Of a DNA stretch of 64,000 nt, positions 1 through 10,256 are shown piece after piece. This DNA comes from Hyaloperonospora brassicae (taxonomy: Eukaryota; Oomycota; Peronosporomycetes; Peronosporales; Peronosporaceae). A program made the translations under genes and the position numbers. The stretch's first letter is position 1; the number at the start of each line of letters is the position of its first letter. Location: contig CANTFL010001080.1 in NCBI GenBank assembly GCA_947650285.1, positions 106,463 through 170,462 on the forward strand, in the 5' to 3' direction. The notes under the pieces were generated by a model that was not told where the DNA came from, did no database searches, and saw only the letters and a program-made list of their open reading frames with translations.

Positions 1-8
1 CAGTAGCC

Positions 9-962
9 TTAGTAGTCTTCAGCACCAAACATGTCCATGCCGCCACCCATGTCGACCTCCTCCTCCTCCTCAACGGGCTCGTCCTTCTTGGTCTCCGTGG
101 CAGCAGCTGCACCACCAGCAGGGGCAGCCACAGCGAATGCTGACGGGTCCGCCAGGAACGCCTTGTACGGCTCGGCCTTCTCGAACGAAAACTCTTCGCA
201 CTCGACAGCAATCGCCACCAAGTCTTTGAACGCGTTGGCGATCGAGTGAGGAATCGAGGCAAGCGTAGGGAGCCCCAGCTCGAGCGACACAGCCGCCACG
301 TTGCGGAGACCCGCCACGAATTTGGCACACAGGTCGGCCTCCGTCAGGTCCAGCACAACCGGGTCGAAGATCGAGCCGTTGTCGTACACTTGTTCAATGA
401 CCAAACCGTACGAGAACGGCTTGATGTCCAGCTTCTGCAGCAGCGCAGCCTCCGAGTTGCCGACCTTCTCGCCCTTCTTCGTCAGCAGCACCTCGGACAC
501 GATCTCAATCTGACCCTTCTGAATCTTCGTGGCAATCTGCAGCGCCTGGAAGAACGACGTCTGACCGGGGTCAGCGCCCGTGGGGCCAGGAGGCACGACA
601 ACGTCCACTGGCGCAATCGCACCCACACGGGCGGGTGCAGGCACGCGGTTCGACTCGAGCACTTCGCGAATCTCCGTCAAGTCGTCGTTCGTGAACACAA
701 AGCCGACGTTGCCCTTGAGCAGTGGGATGAAGTTCTCGAGCGGGTGGCCTGGGTTCTTCTTCACAAAGCTGTTGAACACCTTGCGCATGAGCGTGTTCTT
801 GCCCATGAGCACCTCGCCGCGGCCACGGAGCACGAGACGGATCTGCTGCATCTGCGCCGAGCCGACATTGTCCACGCCCACCAAGAAGATCTTGGTGTAG
901 TTCTCGAGCATCGTCTCGAGCTTTCCAAAGTACTCGAGCTTGCGTTCCTGTGAGAGACCCAT
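9..962 (-). CDS. RPLP0: 60S acidic ribosomal protein P0 (stalk base)
   Basis: A single-exon ORF of 317 aa. P0 is the L10-family protein that binds 28S rRNA and anchors the P1/P2 stalk recruiting elongation factors. The chosen start gives MGLSQERK; the frame stays open 58 codons further upstream, but that extension (to 1136) is Ser/Thr/Arg-rich and unlike the family. The L10 domain fills about the first 110 residues, with the rRNA-binding stretch MGKNTLMRK at 53-61. It is followed by the eukaryotic P0 insertion (PPGPTGADPGQTSFFQ). The tail is Ala/Gly-rich, then acidic (EEEEEVDMGGGMDMFG). The last residues AEDY follow the MFG motif, whereas the usual stalk tail ends in GFGLFD. Length matches the family (about 310-320 aa). 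The gene is divergent from the cytidylyltransferase gene; the two starts are 417 bp apart. Confidence 0.96.
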   Translation of the reverse strand: MGLSQERKLEYFGKLETMLENYTKIFLVGVDNVGSAQMQQIRLVLRGRGEVLMGKNTLMRKVFNSFVKKNPGHPLENFIPLLKGNVGFVFTNDDLTEIREVLESNRVPAPARVGAIAPVDVVVPPGPTGADPGQTSFFQALQIATKIQKGQIEIVSEVLLTKKGEKVGNSEAALLQKLDIKPFSYGLVIEQVYDNGSIFDPVVLDLTEADLCAKFVAGLRNVAAVSLELGLPTLASIPHSIANAFKDLVAIAVECEEFSFEKAEPYKAFLADPSAFAVAAPAGGAAAATETKKDEPVEEEEEVDMGGGMDMFGAEDY

Positions 963-1379
963 GGTGCTAGTACTGGTAGTAGTCGAAGAAGGAGAAGATG
1001 TCGGAGATGAACAACAACGCAGTCGCTTGAACCGGTGAAGGAGACTTGCGCTTCGATTTGGAAATAAGCCGCCGCGAGGTGAGCGAACACAACGACGTCG
1101 CAATTCGTACGAGCGCTCGCTTCCACTGATTTCCAAGCAGCTCCGTTGACTGGATTATACTGGCCGAGCTTCTCCTCCGATACCGATCCGCATGTTGAGG
1201 AGTACACCCACCCCTTGTCCAGCAGGGCTGGCGAGGGATACGATCCAGCGTACCCCTCTCTGCCCACCTTCACGCAACACTCGCATCCCGTGACCCTCCC
1301 TCTCATTCTTGATACCCAAGCGATCCTCGACGCGCCACTGCTTCCGCCTCCTCCCTCTACTCTTTTGCGTTTTGTAGCC
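963..1379. promoter_or_regulatory. Divergent intergenic region (P0 / cytidylyltransferase)
   Basis: The 417 bp between two head-to-head start codons must hold both 5' UTRs and promoters. It has CT-rich stretches, for example around 1310-1370 just before the cytidylyltransferase ATG. I see no TATA box I would defend. A bidirectional promoter is an inference from geometry only. Confidence 0.5.
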
Positions 1380-2789
1380 ATGGCCGAAACACGAATGAGT
1401 CGCATCGTGCTGTACGTGCACGAGCTGCTGCACTCGCGCACGGCTGACGAGATCACAGTCCACGTGCACCACCTGCTCGCCCGCATGGGAATCCCTGAGC
1501 CGTATCCAGACGCCGAGCGCCTCGCGATCGCGCTGCTCACGGGCGTCTTCACGCTGCTCATGTACTTTGTGCTCTTTGGCAAGCGGCACCGTCGACGACG
1601 ACGCGTGCTGAAGGTGGAGCTGGACAAGGCGTACCGAAAGGTGCAGGAGCTGCAGGACCGCATGGCGCAGATGGAGCTGGAGGAGCGGGAAGCGCCGCCG
1701 AAGGAGCAGATCCGCATCTGGATGGACGGCGCCTTCGACATGATGCACTATGGCCACATGAACGCTTTCCGCCAGGCGCGGTCGCTCGGGACGTACTTAG
1801 TCGTGGGCGTGAACGACGACGAGTCCATTACGGCCTGCAAAGGCGCACCGCCCGTGCTGAACAACGACGAGCGCATTGCGTCGGTCAAGGGCTGCAAGTT
1901 TGTAGACCAAGTCGAGCCGCATTGTCCGTACATTATGAACGAGACGTACTTGCAACGGATGCTCGAGAAGCACCGCATTGACTACGTCGTGCATGGAGAC
2001 GACCCGTGTATTGTCGATGGTAAGGACGTCTACGAGTCGGCCCAGAAGCTCGGCAAGTACCGGACGATTCCGCGCACGGAAGGCGTGTCGACGAGCGACA
2101 TTCTCGGCCGGATGCTCGTGATGCACAAGACGCACCACACCCACGACCACTTTGCGGCGAACGGGCAGCTGTCGTCGCGCATGCTGCAGGACAAGAAAGC
2201 CAAAGAGCGTCCGTCCAAGTTCTTGACGACGAACCGCATGTTGCGGTTGTTTTCCGTGGGCAATCACGAGCCACAGAAGACGGACAAGATCGTGTACATT
2301 GATGGCGCGTTCGACATGTTCCACGCGGGCCACGTCGAGATCTTGCGTCTTGCGAAGCAAGAGGGCTCGTACCTCGTCGTGGGGGTGCACAACGACAGCG
2401 TGGTGAACGCCCACCGGGGCCTCAACTACCCGATCATGAACCTCCACGAGCGTGTGCTCAGTGTACTCGGCTGCAAGTACGTGGACGACGTGCTGATTGA
2501 CGCACCGTGGCAGGTGACGCCCGAGATGGTGGCGTCTCTGAACATCTCGGTCGTCGTGCACGGCACGCACCGCGACCAGCACCAGCTGTCACCGTTCTCG
2601 CTGGATGAGCACTATGAGCACGCGCGCAAGGCGGGTATCTTCAAGCTGATCGAGAGCCCCATCAAGCTGGACGTGGACGACATTGTCGCGCGCATCAACG
2701 ACAACCGCGAGCGCTTTGACAAGAAGTTTGTGAGCAAAATGAAGGCCGAGAAAGAGTACTACGCAGACCGCTATGGCATCACAAAGTAG
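1380..2789 (+). CDS. PCYT2: Ethanolamine-phosphate cytidylyltransferase
   Basis: 469 aa, single exon. The enzyme makes CDP-ethanolamine from CTP and phosphoethanolamine, the rate-limiting step of the Kennedy pathway to phosphatidylethanolamine. Two nucleotidyltransferase domains are visible, as is diagnostic for this family. The first starts near residue 111 (DGAFDMMHYGH, HYGH at 123-126) and includes RTEGVSTSDI. The second starts near 301 (DGAFDMFHAGH, HAGH at 315-318). Before them come a hydrophobic segment (about 48-66), a run of basic residues (69-75) and a short predicted coiled coil (76-104). This suggests a membrane-anchored N terminus with the catalytic part on the cytosolic side. The frame is open 78 codons further upstream, but that part is Pro/Ser-rich; the ATG at 1380 gives the conventional start. 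Confidence 0.95.
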   Translation: MAETRMSRIVLYVHELLHSRTADEITVHVHHLLARMGIPEPYPDAERLAIALLTGVFTLLMYFVLFGKRHRRRRRVLKVELDKAYRKVQELQDRMAQMELEEREAPPKEQIRIWMDGAFDMMHYGHMNAFRQARSLGTYLVVGVNDDESITACKGAPPVLNNDERIASVKGCKFVDQVEPHCPYIMNETYLQRMLEKHRIDYVVHGDDPCIVDGKDVYESAQKLGKYRTIPRTEGVSTSDILGRMLVMHKTHHTHDHFAANGQLSSRMLQDKKAKERPSKFLTTNRMLRLFSVGNHEPQKTDKIVYIDGAFDMFHAGHVEILRLAKQEGSYLVVGVHNDSVVNAHRGLNYPIMNLHERVLSVLGCKYVDDVLIDAPWQVTPEMVASLNISVVVHGTHRDQHQLSPFSLDEHYEHARKAGIFKLIESPIKLDVDDIVARINDNRERFDKKFVSKMKAEKEYYADRYGITK

Positions 2790-3023
2790 ATCACGTCACG
2801 TAGCTGCTCGCTGCTGCTGTCTTCGTCTCTTGCGCCGTTCTTCCTATTGCATTGCTGCAGTCGCAGGACACATGTGGCCACATCCGTGTGGTCCGTATCT
2901 ACTCCGTCGTCGTTACAATCATCACGTCAGACTTTCCTCTCGTCGCCGGCACCGGCGTCTACTCAGTCCGTTGATAACAACCGCCAAGAGACGCTCCCCA
3001 CCTCTTCCTTCAGTACCGCTTTC

Positions 3024-4177
3024 ATGCTGCGACGTACGTGCTGCGCTCTCGTCCATCCCCTCCTCCTCCCCCTCTCACCCGCTCCTCTCTCTCTCTCTAA
3101 TGATCGTAACGCTCGTTCTCATGTGCAGGTGCTGTGCTCATCTCTCAGGCCGTCCGCGCGCTTCGTACCCCGTCGTCCCTCGTCGCTCGTTCTCAACGTC
3201 CGCGCGCTCCGCTCCGCCAAAGCAGCGGGTGGCATATCGCCCGTCCTTTAGCCGCTTCTCGACGCGTGTCGATCTCTCTCGCACTCGTCTCAGCCTCTGC
3301 GATCGCGTTCACGACCGCATCGTGCGCCGCAGCGCTCCCAATGGAGTCTGCCGACGCGACGAAAGCCGACGAGCTGTACAACGACAACACGTTTGACCGT
3401 CGCGAGCTCCTGGCGACGCTCAAAGCAATGCACGCGGCCCATCCCGACGACGTCGGCGTCCTCTGGCGACTCACGCGCGCCGCGTACGACGTGTCGAACC
3501 TGCGCGCGACGAGCGCCGACGAGAAGAAGGCGCTCATTTACTTTGCTCACGACGTGATCCAGAGAGGTCTCGAGCGAACGCCCGACGCCGCTGCAGTGCA
3601 CGTCTGGTACGCCGCCGATCCGAACGCCCCCAACATGGCTACATGCAACGACCACCTGTGGTATAAGACGGCTGTAGTCCTCTGAAGTCCTCCCTAATCA
3701 CTGCTCTTTCTGTGCTTTTGTGCCTATTGCTGCAGGTACGGCATCATCTTATCGTCCATTGGCGACTACGAAGGCTCGAAAGTCTCGATCGCGAACTCGT
3801 TTGTGATCAAGCGGCACTGGGAAACCGCCGTGCAGCTCAAGCCGCACGACCCGATCGCCTACTACCTCCTCGGCCGCTGGTGCGTGGCCATTGCGGACCT
3901 GTCGTGGCTCGAGCGCAAAGCAGCGGCTGCGCTCTTTGGCACGCCGCCTGACGCGTCCTATGACGAGGCGCTCGCGTTTCTCCTCAAGTCGGAAGCGCTG
4001 GCGCCCACGACGTGGAAGGCGCGGGCGCTGCTGATTGCGCGCGTGTATGACAAGAAGAAGGACCGTGGGAAGGCGCGAGAGTGGGTGGACAAGGTGCTTG
4101 CGGCTCCCAGTAGCACGGAAGAGGACGAGAGTGTCCACGCCGAGGCGCAGGCGCTCTTGAAGAAGCTCGTCAATTGA
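3024..4177 (+). CDS. RMDN-like TPR protein (regulator of microtubule dynamics family)
   Basis: Spliced gene, exons 3024-3033, 3129-3606 and 3736-4177, 309 aa. Intron 1 (95 bp) is GTACGT..GCAG with a long CT tract. Intron 2 (129 bp) starts GTACGC and ends TGCAG, splitting a Trp codon. Removing both gives one continuous frame. The N terminus is Arg-rich without acids (MLRRAVLISQAVRALR), like a mitochondrial presequence, followed by a hydrophobic stretch (VSISLALVSASAIAF). The C-terminal half carries the RMDN-family signature: GDYEGSK, IKRHWETAVQLKP, LLGRWC, and LFGTPP followed by further TPR-like helices. Human RMDN1 is mitochondrial and microtubule-associated, and RMDN3 tethers ER to mitochondria; transferring those roles here is inference. 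The family call rests on recalled motifs. Confidence 0.85.
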
Positions 4178-4649
4178 TGTATACACGTATACAACACACT
4201 TCCTTTGTGCTTGCTGTGGTTAGGTGTGCGCGTAGGTGGTTGGGTCTATGCGCTAGCGATCTTGAGCCAATAAGCGCTTGACGCCCTGTGATTCGATAGA
4301 ATGCGGCACCGTGGGCTTTTTGTCGGTGGAGAGATGCGGGCCGACCGATTTATGCCCAATGAAATATCCGCATTCGAGGGGGAGTGGCGCGTGATTCGGT
4401 ATGACGGATTATTAGCGGAAGCCACGGCGCAAGACGTCGAGCCCGGAGACAGTCGTCGATCCTCGCTCTACGACTGCTGCGCGCCGTGTGCGTCTCACAC
4501 GCGTGCGCCTCTCCCTCTCTCTCTCCCTCTCCTCGTCCTTCACCTCGACGTAGACACCGTGCACTGCTCTCTACTGGCCGAGGAGCTCGTGTAAGCGCCC
4601 GTCACTGCCGCCGCTATCTCGCGCGACCGCTTCGCCCCGTTGCCTCACG
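4178..4649. other. Intergenic region upstream of TBL1 homologue
   Basis: 472 bp. A 97-codon open frame at 4301-4594 has no recognisable motif and ends in low-complexity CT-rich sequence, so I treat this as 3' UTR of the TPR gene plus promoter and 5' UTR of the next gene. A CT-rich tract lies at about 4500-4550. Confidence 0.5.
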
Positions 4650-6744
4650 ATGGCCATCACGTCGGACGAAGTGAATTTTCTCATCTACCGGTACCTGCAG
4701 GAGTCGGGCTTTTTGCACTCGGCGTTCACGTTTGCCTACGAGAGTCAGCTGGCCAAGTCGAGTGTGATCCATACCGAAGTGCCGCCCGGGGCGCTCGTGT
4801 CGTTTCTGCAAAAGGGACTGCAGTACGTCGGGATTGAAGCACATATCAACGAGGTGTGGCCAGCGGCTGTTTTGCTGCTGTTGTTAGTGTCGTAAAACAG
4901 GATACAATCAATGTCTATACATGATATATATGCATAGCTATCGATATTGATCGTGCATCGATGGTGCGTGTTGACTGACGAAGACGTTTGTTGTGTCGTT
5001 GTGTTTTCCTACTGCTATTTGTTGTTGTTGTTGTTGTTGTTGCTGGGTGTGGTGAGCAGGACGGAACAGAGCGCGAGTGCAGTGGCGAGTTTTCACTGCT
5101 GAGTCCGCACATTTGTCGGGTGGCGCAGTCTGCTTCGAGTAGTGCAAGGTCGTTCAAGTCATGTAACAAGCGAAAGCGGAAAGGAGAGGGCTCACCACAC
5201 GCCGTGGATGGTACGAAAGGTACAGAGGAGAGACTGGTTGAACGGAGAGGATGGGGAGAGGAGATGAAAGGAGCTGCGTGGATCATTAACGAATGATGGC
5301 GCTGTCTCTGTTACTACTGGTGCTGCTGCAGAGATGCATGGCGTAGATAAACTAGACAAGGAGGCACTTGTGTTGCTGAGCGGACACGAGAAGGAAGTGT
5401 ACGCTTGCTCGTGGAACCCAACGACGAACGTTTTAGTGTCAGGATCCAGTGACTCGACGGCGAGGCTCTGGACACTGCCAAACAAGGTAGAAGATGAAAA
5501 ATCTATGGTGCACAAGATACTGGACCATGGCTCAGGACCGCACAAGGACGTCACGACTCTCGAGTGGAATGTACGTGTCCATCCCTTTTTTCTCTCGTGT
5601 GAAAGATTAGACAGACAGACGTTAGAAGCTGATCTGACGAGTATTGTAGCACAATGGATGTTTGTTAGCGTCAGGAACATACAACGGCAAGACACGGATA
5701 TGGGATGCGGAAGGCGAGATGAAGCACATGTTCCAATACCACAATGGACCAGTATTTGCTACTCGGTGGAGCAAGACTAGTCTGTTTCTGCTTAGTGCTA
5801 GCTTCGACAAGACTGTTGTTCTGTGGGATGCTACGACTGAAACGAAACGACAACAGCTCAAGCTGCACGACGATCCGATTTTGGATGCATCGTGGAAGGA
5901 TGACTCTACTTTTGCTACATGTTCTTCCGACATGAATATTTGTGTGGCTCGCGTGGGAGGAACGAAAGCTGATATGGTGCTGCGTGGTCACAAGGACGCA
6001 ATCAACTCGGTCAAATGGGATCCGTCTGGTCGATTTCTGGCATCCTGTTCTGATGACTACACGGTAAAAATCTGGGAACCATACGCAAAAGTTACTGGCA
6101 AGAAGGAGACAGAGCACGACGACGACACGGGAGGTGACAGCACGAAGAACAACGAGGTGGATCCGGCATTGGATACAGCGAGCTCTGTGGCACTGGTGTT
6201 TACGCTGCAAGAGCACAAAAAGGAAGTATACACGTTTCGTTGGAGTTGCACGGGCCCCGGTACAGCTCTACCAGACCAGCCTCTGACACTAGCCAGCGCA
6301 TCTTTTGATGGCACCGTGAAACTGTGGGATGCAGAGTCGGGATCTTGTAGGAGAACATTTGATCATCAGTACGTAACGTGCGGCTCAAGTGGTGTGTTCC
6401 TTCTGGTTCTAACTTGGCGCCCACGATGCACACGTGACTGTTGCAGGTATCCTGTATATGGTGTTGCGTTTAGCCCGGATGGGCAACACTTGGCAAGTGG
6501 CACAGTAGGGGGCATGGTCAATGTTTGGTCGCTGAAGGTGCGTTGGCTTTTGATCGACTTGTGTGCGTCTGCTCTCGACGTCAGGATTCACGAAAGCATG
6601 GTGCTGTGTTTGCAGGACGGATCCTTAGTAAAGATGTATCAAGCAAATGGTGATGTCTACGAGGTCAATTGGAACAAACAGGGTGACCAGATCGCCGCGT
6701 GCGTGTCTAGTGGTGACGTCGCAATTATCAATTTTCGATTGTAG
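4650..6744 (+). CDS. TBL1: TBL1/TBL1XR1-like LisH-WD40 corepressor subunit
   Basis: Six exons: 4650-4853, 5060-5210, 5332-5570, 5650-6368, 6447-6537 and 6616-6744, giving 510 aa. All five introns are GT..AG (206, 121, 79, 78 and 78 bp); the last two are multiples of three, so the unspliced frame stays open. The N terminus is a LisH domain ([18 protein letters not shown]) plus the following QKGLQYV segment, as in animal TBL1. A basic linker (NKRKRKGEG) follows, then WD40 blades from about residue 128 to the end ([57 protein letters not shown]). Human TBL1XR1 is 514 aa. Animal homologues sit in the NCoR/SMRT-HDAC3 complex and exchange corepressors; a chromatin role here is inference. Intron 1 contains a (TTG)n run at about 5020-5043. 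Confidence 0.95.
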
Positions 6745-8764
6745 TATTTACCCAGGAACTCATGCCAACAAGCAAGGGTATTCGTGGTCACGAGGGCCCG
6801 GCGAACTCCTTAGGAGAGATAGCAGTCGCAACCTACAGCGCCCGACGTCCGACTCATAAGGACTAGAGCATAAACCTCCCCCTACACTCCCACATTAGCA
6901 TCACACAGCCGATCCATTTTGCTTGCCGTATCGGTACTCCCGTTTGCAACAGCGCTTCACCTATATTTAGCTGCTCCCCCGTGTCCTTAGGTTATACAGT
7001 CCGTAACCTATCCGGTACTTGCGCTGTGACCACTAGAAACAAGAACACGCGTACTTGTCTTCAAGTCCATATCGTTCGTCTTTGCTTGTTGTTTGGGTTG
7101 AGACGGTAAGAATCGTGCGGTTACAGGCAGTAGTTTGCACCCATACGTGTTCGAAGCTGCAAACTTGACCGACGAAGCCGTCACATGCTGAATGAAACAA
7201 TGGACGGATAGAAATTGAACCATATCTTCCTCATGGAAACTGTGGTCAAGAAGTAGTGGGTCACACATAAAAGAAGGAATTGTACCTACTTTCTCGTGTG
7301 TTGGAGCCAGTAGTATTCCCTTTATGAGAACGATACATACTCTGTTGAGATAACGATGATACAGCATAGGCAGTGGGCGTTAGGGCGTTCAAAAGTCAAA
7401 GGCCAAAGTCTGCGAGCTCGGTCGAGTCCATACGGGCCACCACGTAAACGTCGCTTGTTGAACAAGAACACAACGGGTGTGACCAAATGACGTTCCCAAG
7501 CCACAACGCAGTCCTATTCCTGCATGTCCATCACTTCTGCACATTGTCACACGTTGTCAACTGCCATATAATCTATTCGAATGAGCACCACTCGAATCTG
7601 CTTCTGCACAGGGACGAAACGTTACGAGCGTGTATACTGCGATTTCTTGGTCGAAGTTTGGAGCTTCTCGGCGCATTCATATTGTGCAGCAGATAAACGA
7701 ACGCTTTGTGCTTTATATTGTGCTCGGTGTGACAAACGCCTTCGTTTATCGCTCTGGACTAGCCGGCTTTATAAAATAGATGTCGACATCGAGGGGTACA
7801 TCATACTGTATCTGCGGTAGCAATTGTTAATGTTATGCATTTGTCTACACCATCGAAGTCTACCTGCTTCTACTTCACAATCAAATACTGCTCCTTTCAT
7901 GATGCCCGACGCTTCTTATTATCGGTACGAGACCGACAATTTTGCTGGCTCTGCAAGCCCGCTGAGAGTAATGCGGGTGTTTAGAGGTAGCTGTTTCGAA
8001 ACAAACTGGAGGTATGCTCTGTATACTTTCTCGTCAGCAAACACACGTGATCAAATTTGGAGCGTGGGTCGCACTAAGCGCAACATTTTAGTCTATGATT
8101 TGAATTCGCAATCTGCCGAGCTCATTTGGTCCCACCCAACGTCGCGGAGGGACGGACTTAGCATAGACAGCGAGGATATGCTATTCGGTCTTGAACATGC
8201 CTCTTGTTCCTCGTCAAAATCTCTTATCGAGACCAAAATTGGTCCGGAACGAGAGCGATGTCTCAGCTGCTGAAACAACAGCAACCACTCGAAATAGCAA
8301 GAGCTCCTGGATGGAGTGTGTCAAGTGGACTTTTCGTGAACCGAATCGACGTGAGACACGAGTTCGGCTACGGCTGAATCCACTACCTCATGAAACAATG
8401 TGATGATCAACTTCGGCGTTTGACAAGGCCTCAAACGCGATGTGCGATGCGAATCGAAACCTGAAGGTTCCACCGTGTTTGCGGTCCAACGCACGATCGA
8501 GCCATTGCTGTTTCTGCCCTCTCAACATGTTTGTGTGAGCTATCTCGGATTATGATAGACATCAGCGACTGCTGCGAGCTCGAACATGCAGCATATGCAA
8601 GAAGAGATGTAGAACGATTAAGTGCAAAAGATAGGAGCGTTGCAGTTAAACGGGAAAAAGAAACAACACATACGGTATGTCTAGATTATATGTATGATGT
8701 ACGACAAAGCAGTGGGTGTAGCGGTCGACAAGAGCTAAGTGTGAGGCTACGACAGGAAGGAAGT
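6745..8764. other. Gene-poor spacer, nothing recognised
   Basis: About 2 kb between the TBL1 homologue and element 1. The longest open frames (7008-7367 minus, 7824-8273 plus) show no recognisable domain and no splice-compatible extension I could defend. The start presumably contains the TBL1 3' UTR. The frame at 8531-8926 runs into the LTR and is rejected. Confidence 0.4.
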
Positions 8765-8769
8765 CTGGA

Positions 8770-9295
8770 TGTAACGGGGTTACACGTCGACTACCAGTCT
8801 ACAATAGGTGTGGTGCACACAAGGGATGGGATCCCCTTTAAAGTGATATTAGAACACAAGTATCAATTGTTGAAGACTGATGTATGTCAACCATTGATTA
8901 CGAGATCTTTTAATAGGTTTATTTAGGACATAAGTGAGTAGGTTATTTACTTTGTTCTACGGTGTTCTTTTAGGTTTAAAGAAGAAATAAAATTCAGTTC
9001 ACATTTTGATCAACATAAGACACGTGCCTTGCGAGGCGTCTTGATCGGAAGAGCTAGCAACGCCTGGAAAGGTAGCTGCTCTTAGAGCACTCTGTGCTGT
9101 GATTCTCTTGAATCTTTTGGTCCCCCTAGAACAGGGACCGTAAGATCTCTGAGCTTGTTGACTCTCTGAGTCGGGTTCGTAGAACCAAAGTTGCTCGTAG
9201 AGCTGTTGACTCTTTGATTCGGGTTCGTTAAATCAAAGTTTCTCATTGAGCGTTAAGTCTTCCTCTGACTTAAGGAGCTGTGTAGATCCGCTACA
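8770..9295 (+). repeat. 5' LTR of element 1
   Basis: Begins TGTAACGGGGTTACA, a self-complementary tip (6-bp stem, GGG loop), and ends CTACA. Contains a likely polyadenylation-type signal AATAAA (about 8987). The 3' part holds a repeated module of about 80 bp (CTCTGAGTCGGGTTCGTAGAACC then GTTAAGTCTTCCTCTGACTTAAGGAGC, partially duplicated), whose copy number differs from the 3' LTR. TTAAGTC (9253-9259) pairs with GACTTAA (9267-9273), and GTGTAG (9280-9285) with CTACAC (9291-9296). Confidence 0.85.
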
Positions 9296-9354
9296 CTTCG
9301 TAGCACTCGTAGTCAATCTACGCCTAAGTCGGTAACGGCTGATCCTCTGTGAGG

Positions 9355-10114
9355 ATGGAGCAATCCTCACCTCTTACTGAATTCCAAAAGGTCGCGCTTG
9401 AGAAGCTGACCGCGACCGTAGGCCCAGGTTATGTGGAGTTTCTAGCTGCACAAGGTCCCGATGTGCTCAATGCACGATTCGAGACCTTCATGCAGTGTGA
9501 AACGGCCCTGGTAGGGCGGGTTCAAAACCAAGTAGCGTCGGCTATGCCAACACGCTACGTGGCGATGCCACCAGAAGAGGCTAAGTCTCGTCCTCTTCGG
9601 GTGGACGTTCAATATTACTCCGGGAAGGAGAAAACATGACCCTCTGGATCCGTGAGATTGAGATGGCCATGAGCTCTGGTATTATCTCACTGGAGTACCA
9701 GCGGGTCTCGCTGGCCATCTCCAAGCTCGATGGAATAGCAAGAGAGTTGGCTCTGACGTGTGGCACGTCGGTCGACTTGGCGTTTCCCACATGGGATTCG
9801 CTCAAGTTAGACCTTTTGCGAGTTTTCTCGCCGCCTAACCAGGCCTATCGCGTGCGCTCACGCTTCTTGTATACCCACAGGGTAAGAATGAGCTAACGAA
9901 CTATATCCAAGAGTTGAGAGCTCTGATGGCTGCTATGCAGTCTGACCCTCTCCCTGAGACAGTCTATGTGACTGCCATCATGGAAGGTCTTCGTAATGGC
10001 GTTGCCAGGACCGAGGTGTTTCGGGTCCATCCCTCTGCTTTTGGGGAGGCTGTTAGCATCGCTCAAAATGCTGAGCACAACTTCAAGTCGGCCAGACTTG
10101 GTTGGAACGGGTAG
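9355..10114 (+). pseudogene. gag: gag remnant of element 1
   Basis: Starts at the ATG after the LTR and leader. Three frames must be combined: 9355-9639, about 9636-9890 and about 9890-10114, so there are two net frameshifts near 9630 and 9880. The middle reads like retrotransposon Gag (LWIREIEMAM, LPTW-type spacing, LKLDLLRVFSPPNQAYRVRSRF). The end (LPETVYVTAIMEGLRNG) matches the corresponding part of element 2 Gag (HTLITVFMQGLAEGPVR). No zinc knuckle is readable. Structural capsid protein in an intact relative; not functional here. Confidence 0.7.
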
Positions 10115-10256
10115 AGCCCAAGCTTTGCGAGGGCAACCTCTGCGAGCACCTCGGCTTACTGTAATCCAGAACCGATGGATCTCAGCCATGCTGTAGATCA
10201 AGGTGAAGCGGAGCTTCATGTTGCAGAGCAACGACAGGAAGTGAGACGCTGTTTAT

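Noticed and set aside
246..953. 235-codon frame opposite P0
   Set aside because: Mirror of the well-supported P0 gene; His/Arg-rich composition typical of a shadow frame.
1797..2582. 261-codon frame opposite the cytidylyltransferase
   Set aside because: Shadow of a conserved gene with Val/His/Arg bias and no domain.
4301..4594. 97-codon plus-strand frame before the TBL1 gene
   Set aside because: CT-rich low-complexity end, no motif, and position within the expected UTR/promoter.
8531..8926. 131-codon plus-strand frame
   Set aside because: It crosses the start of the 5' LTR of element 1 and has no motif.
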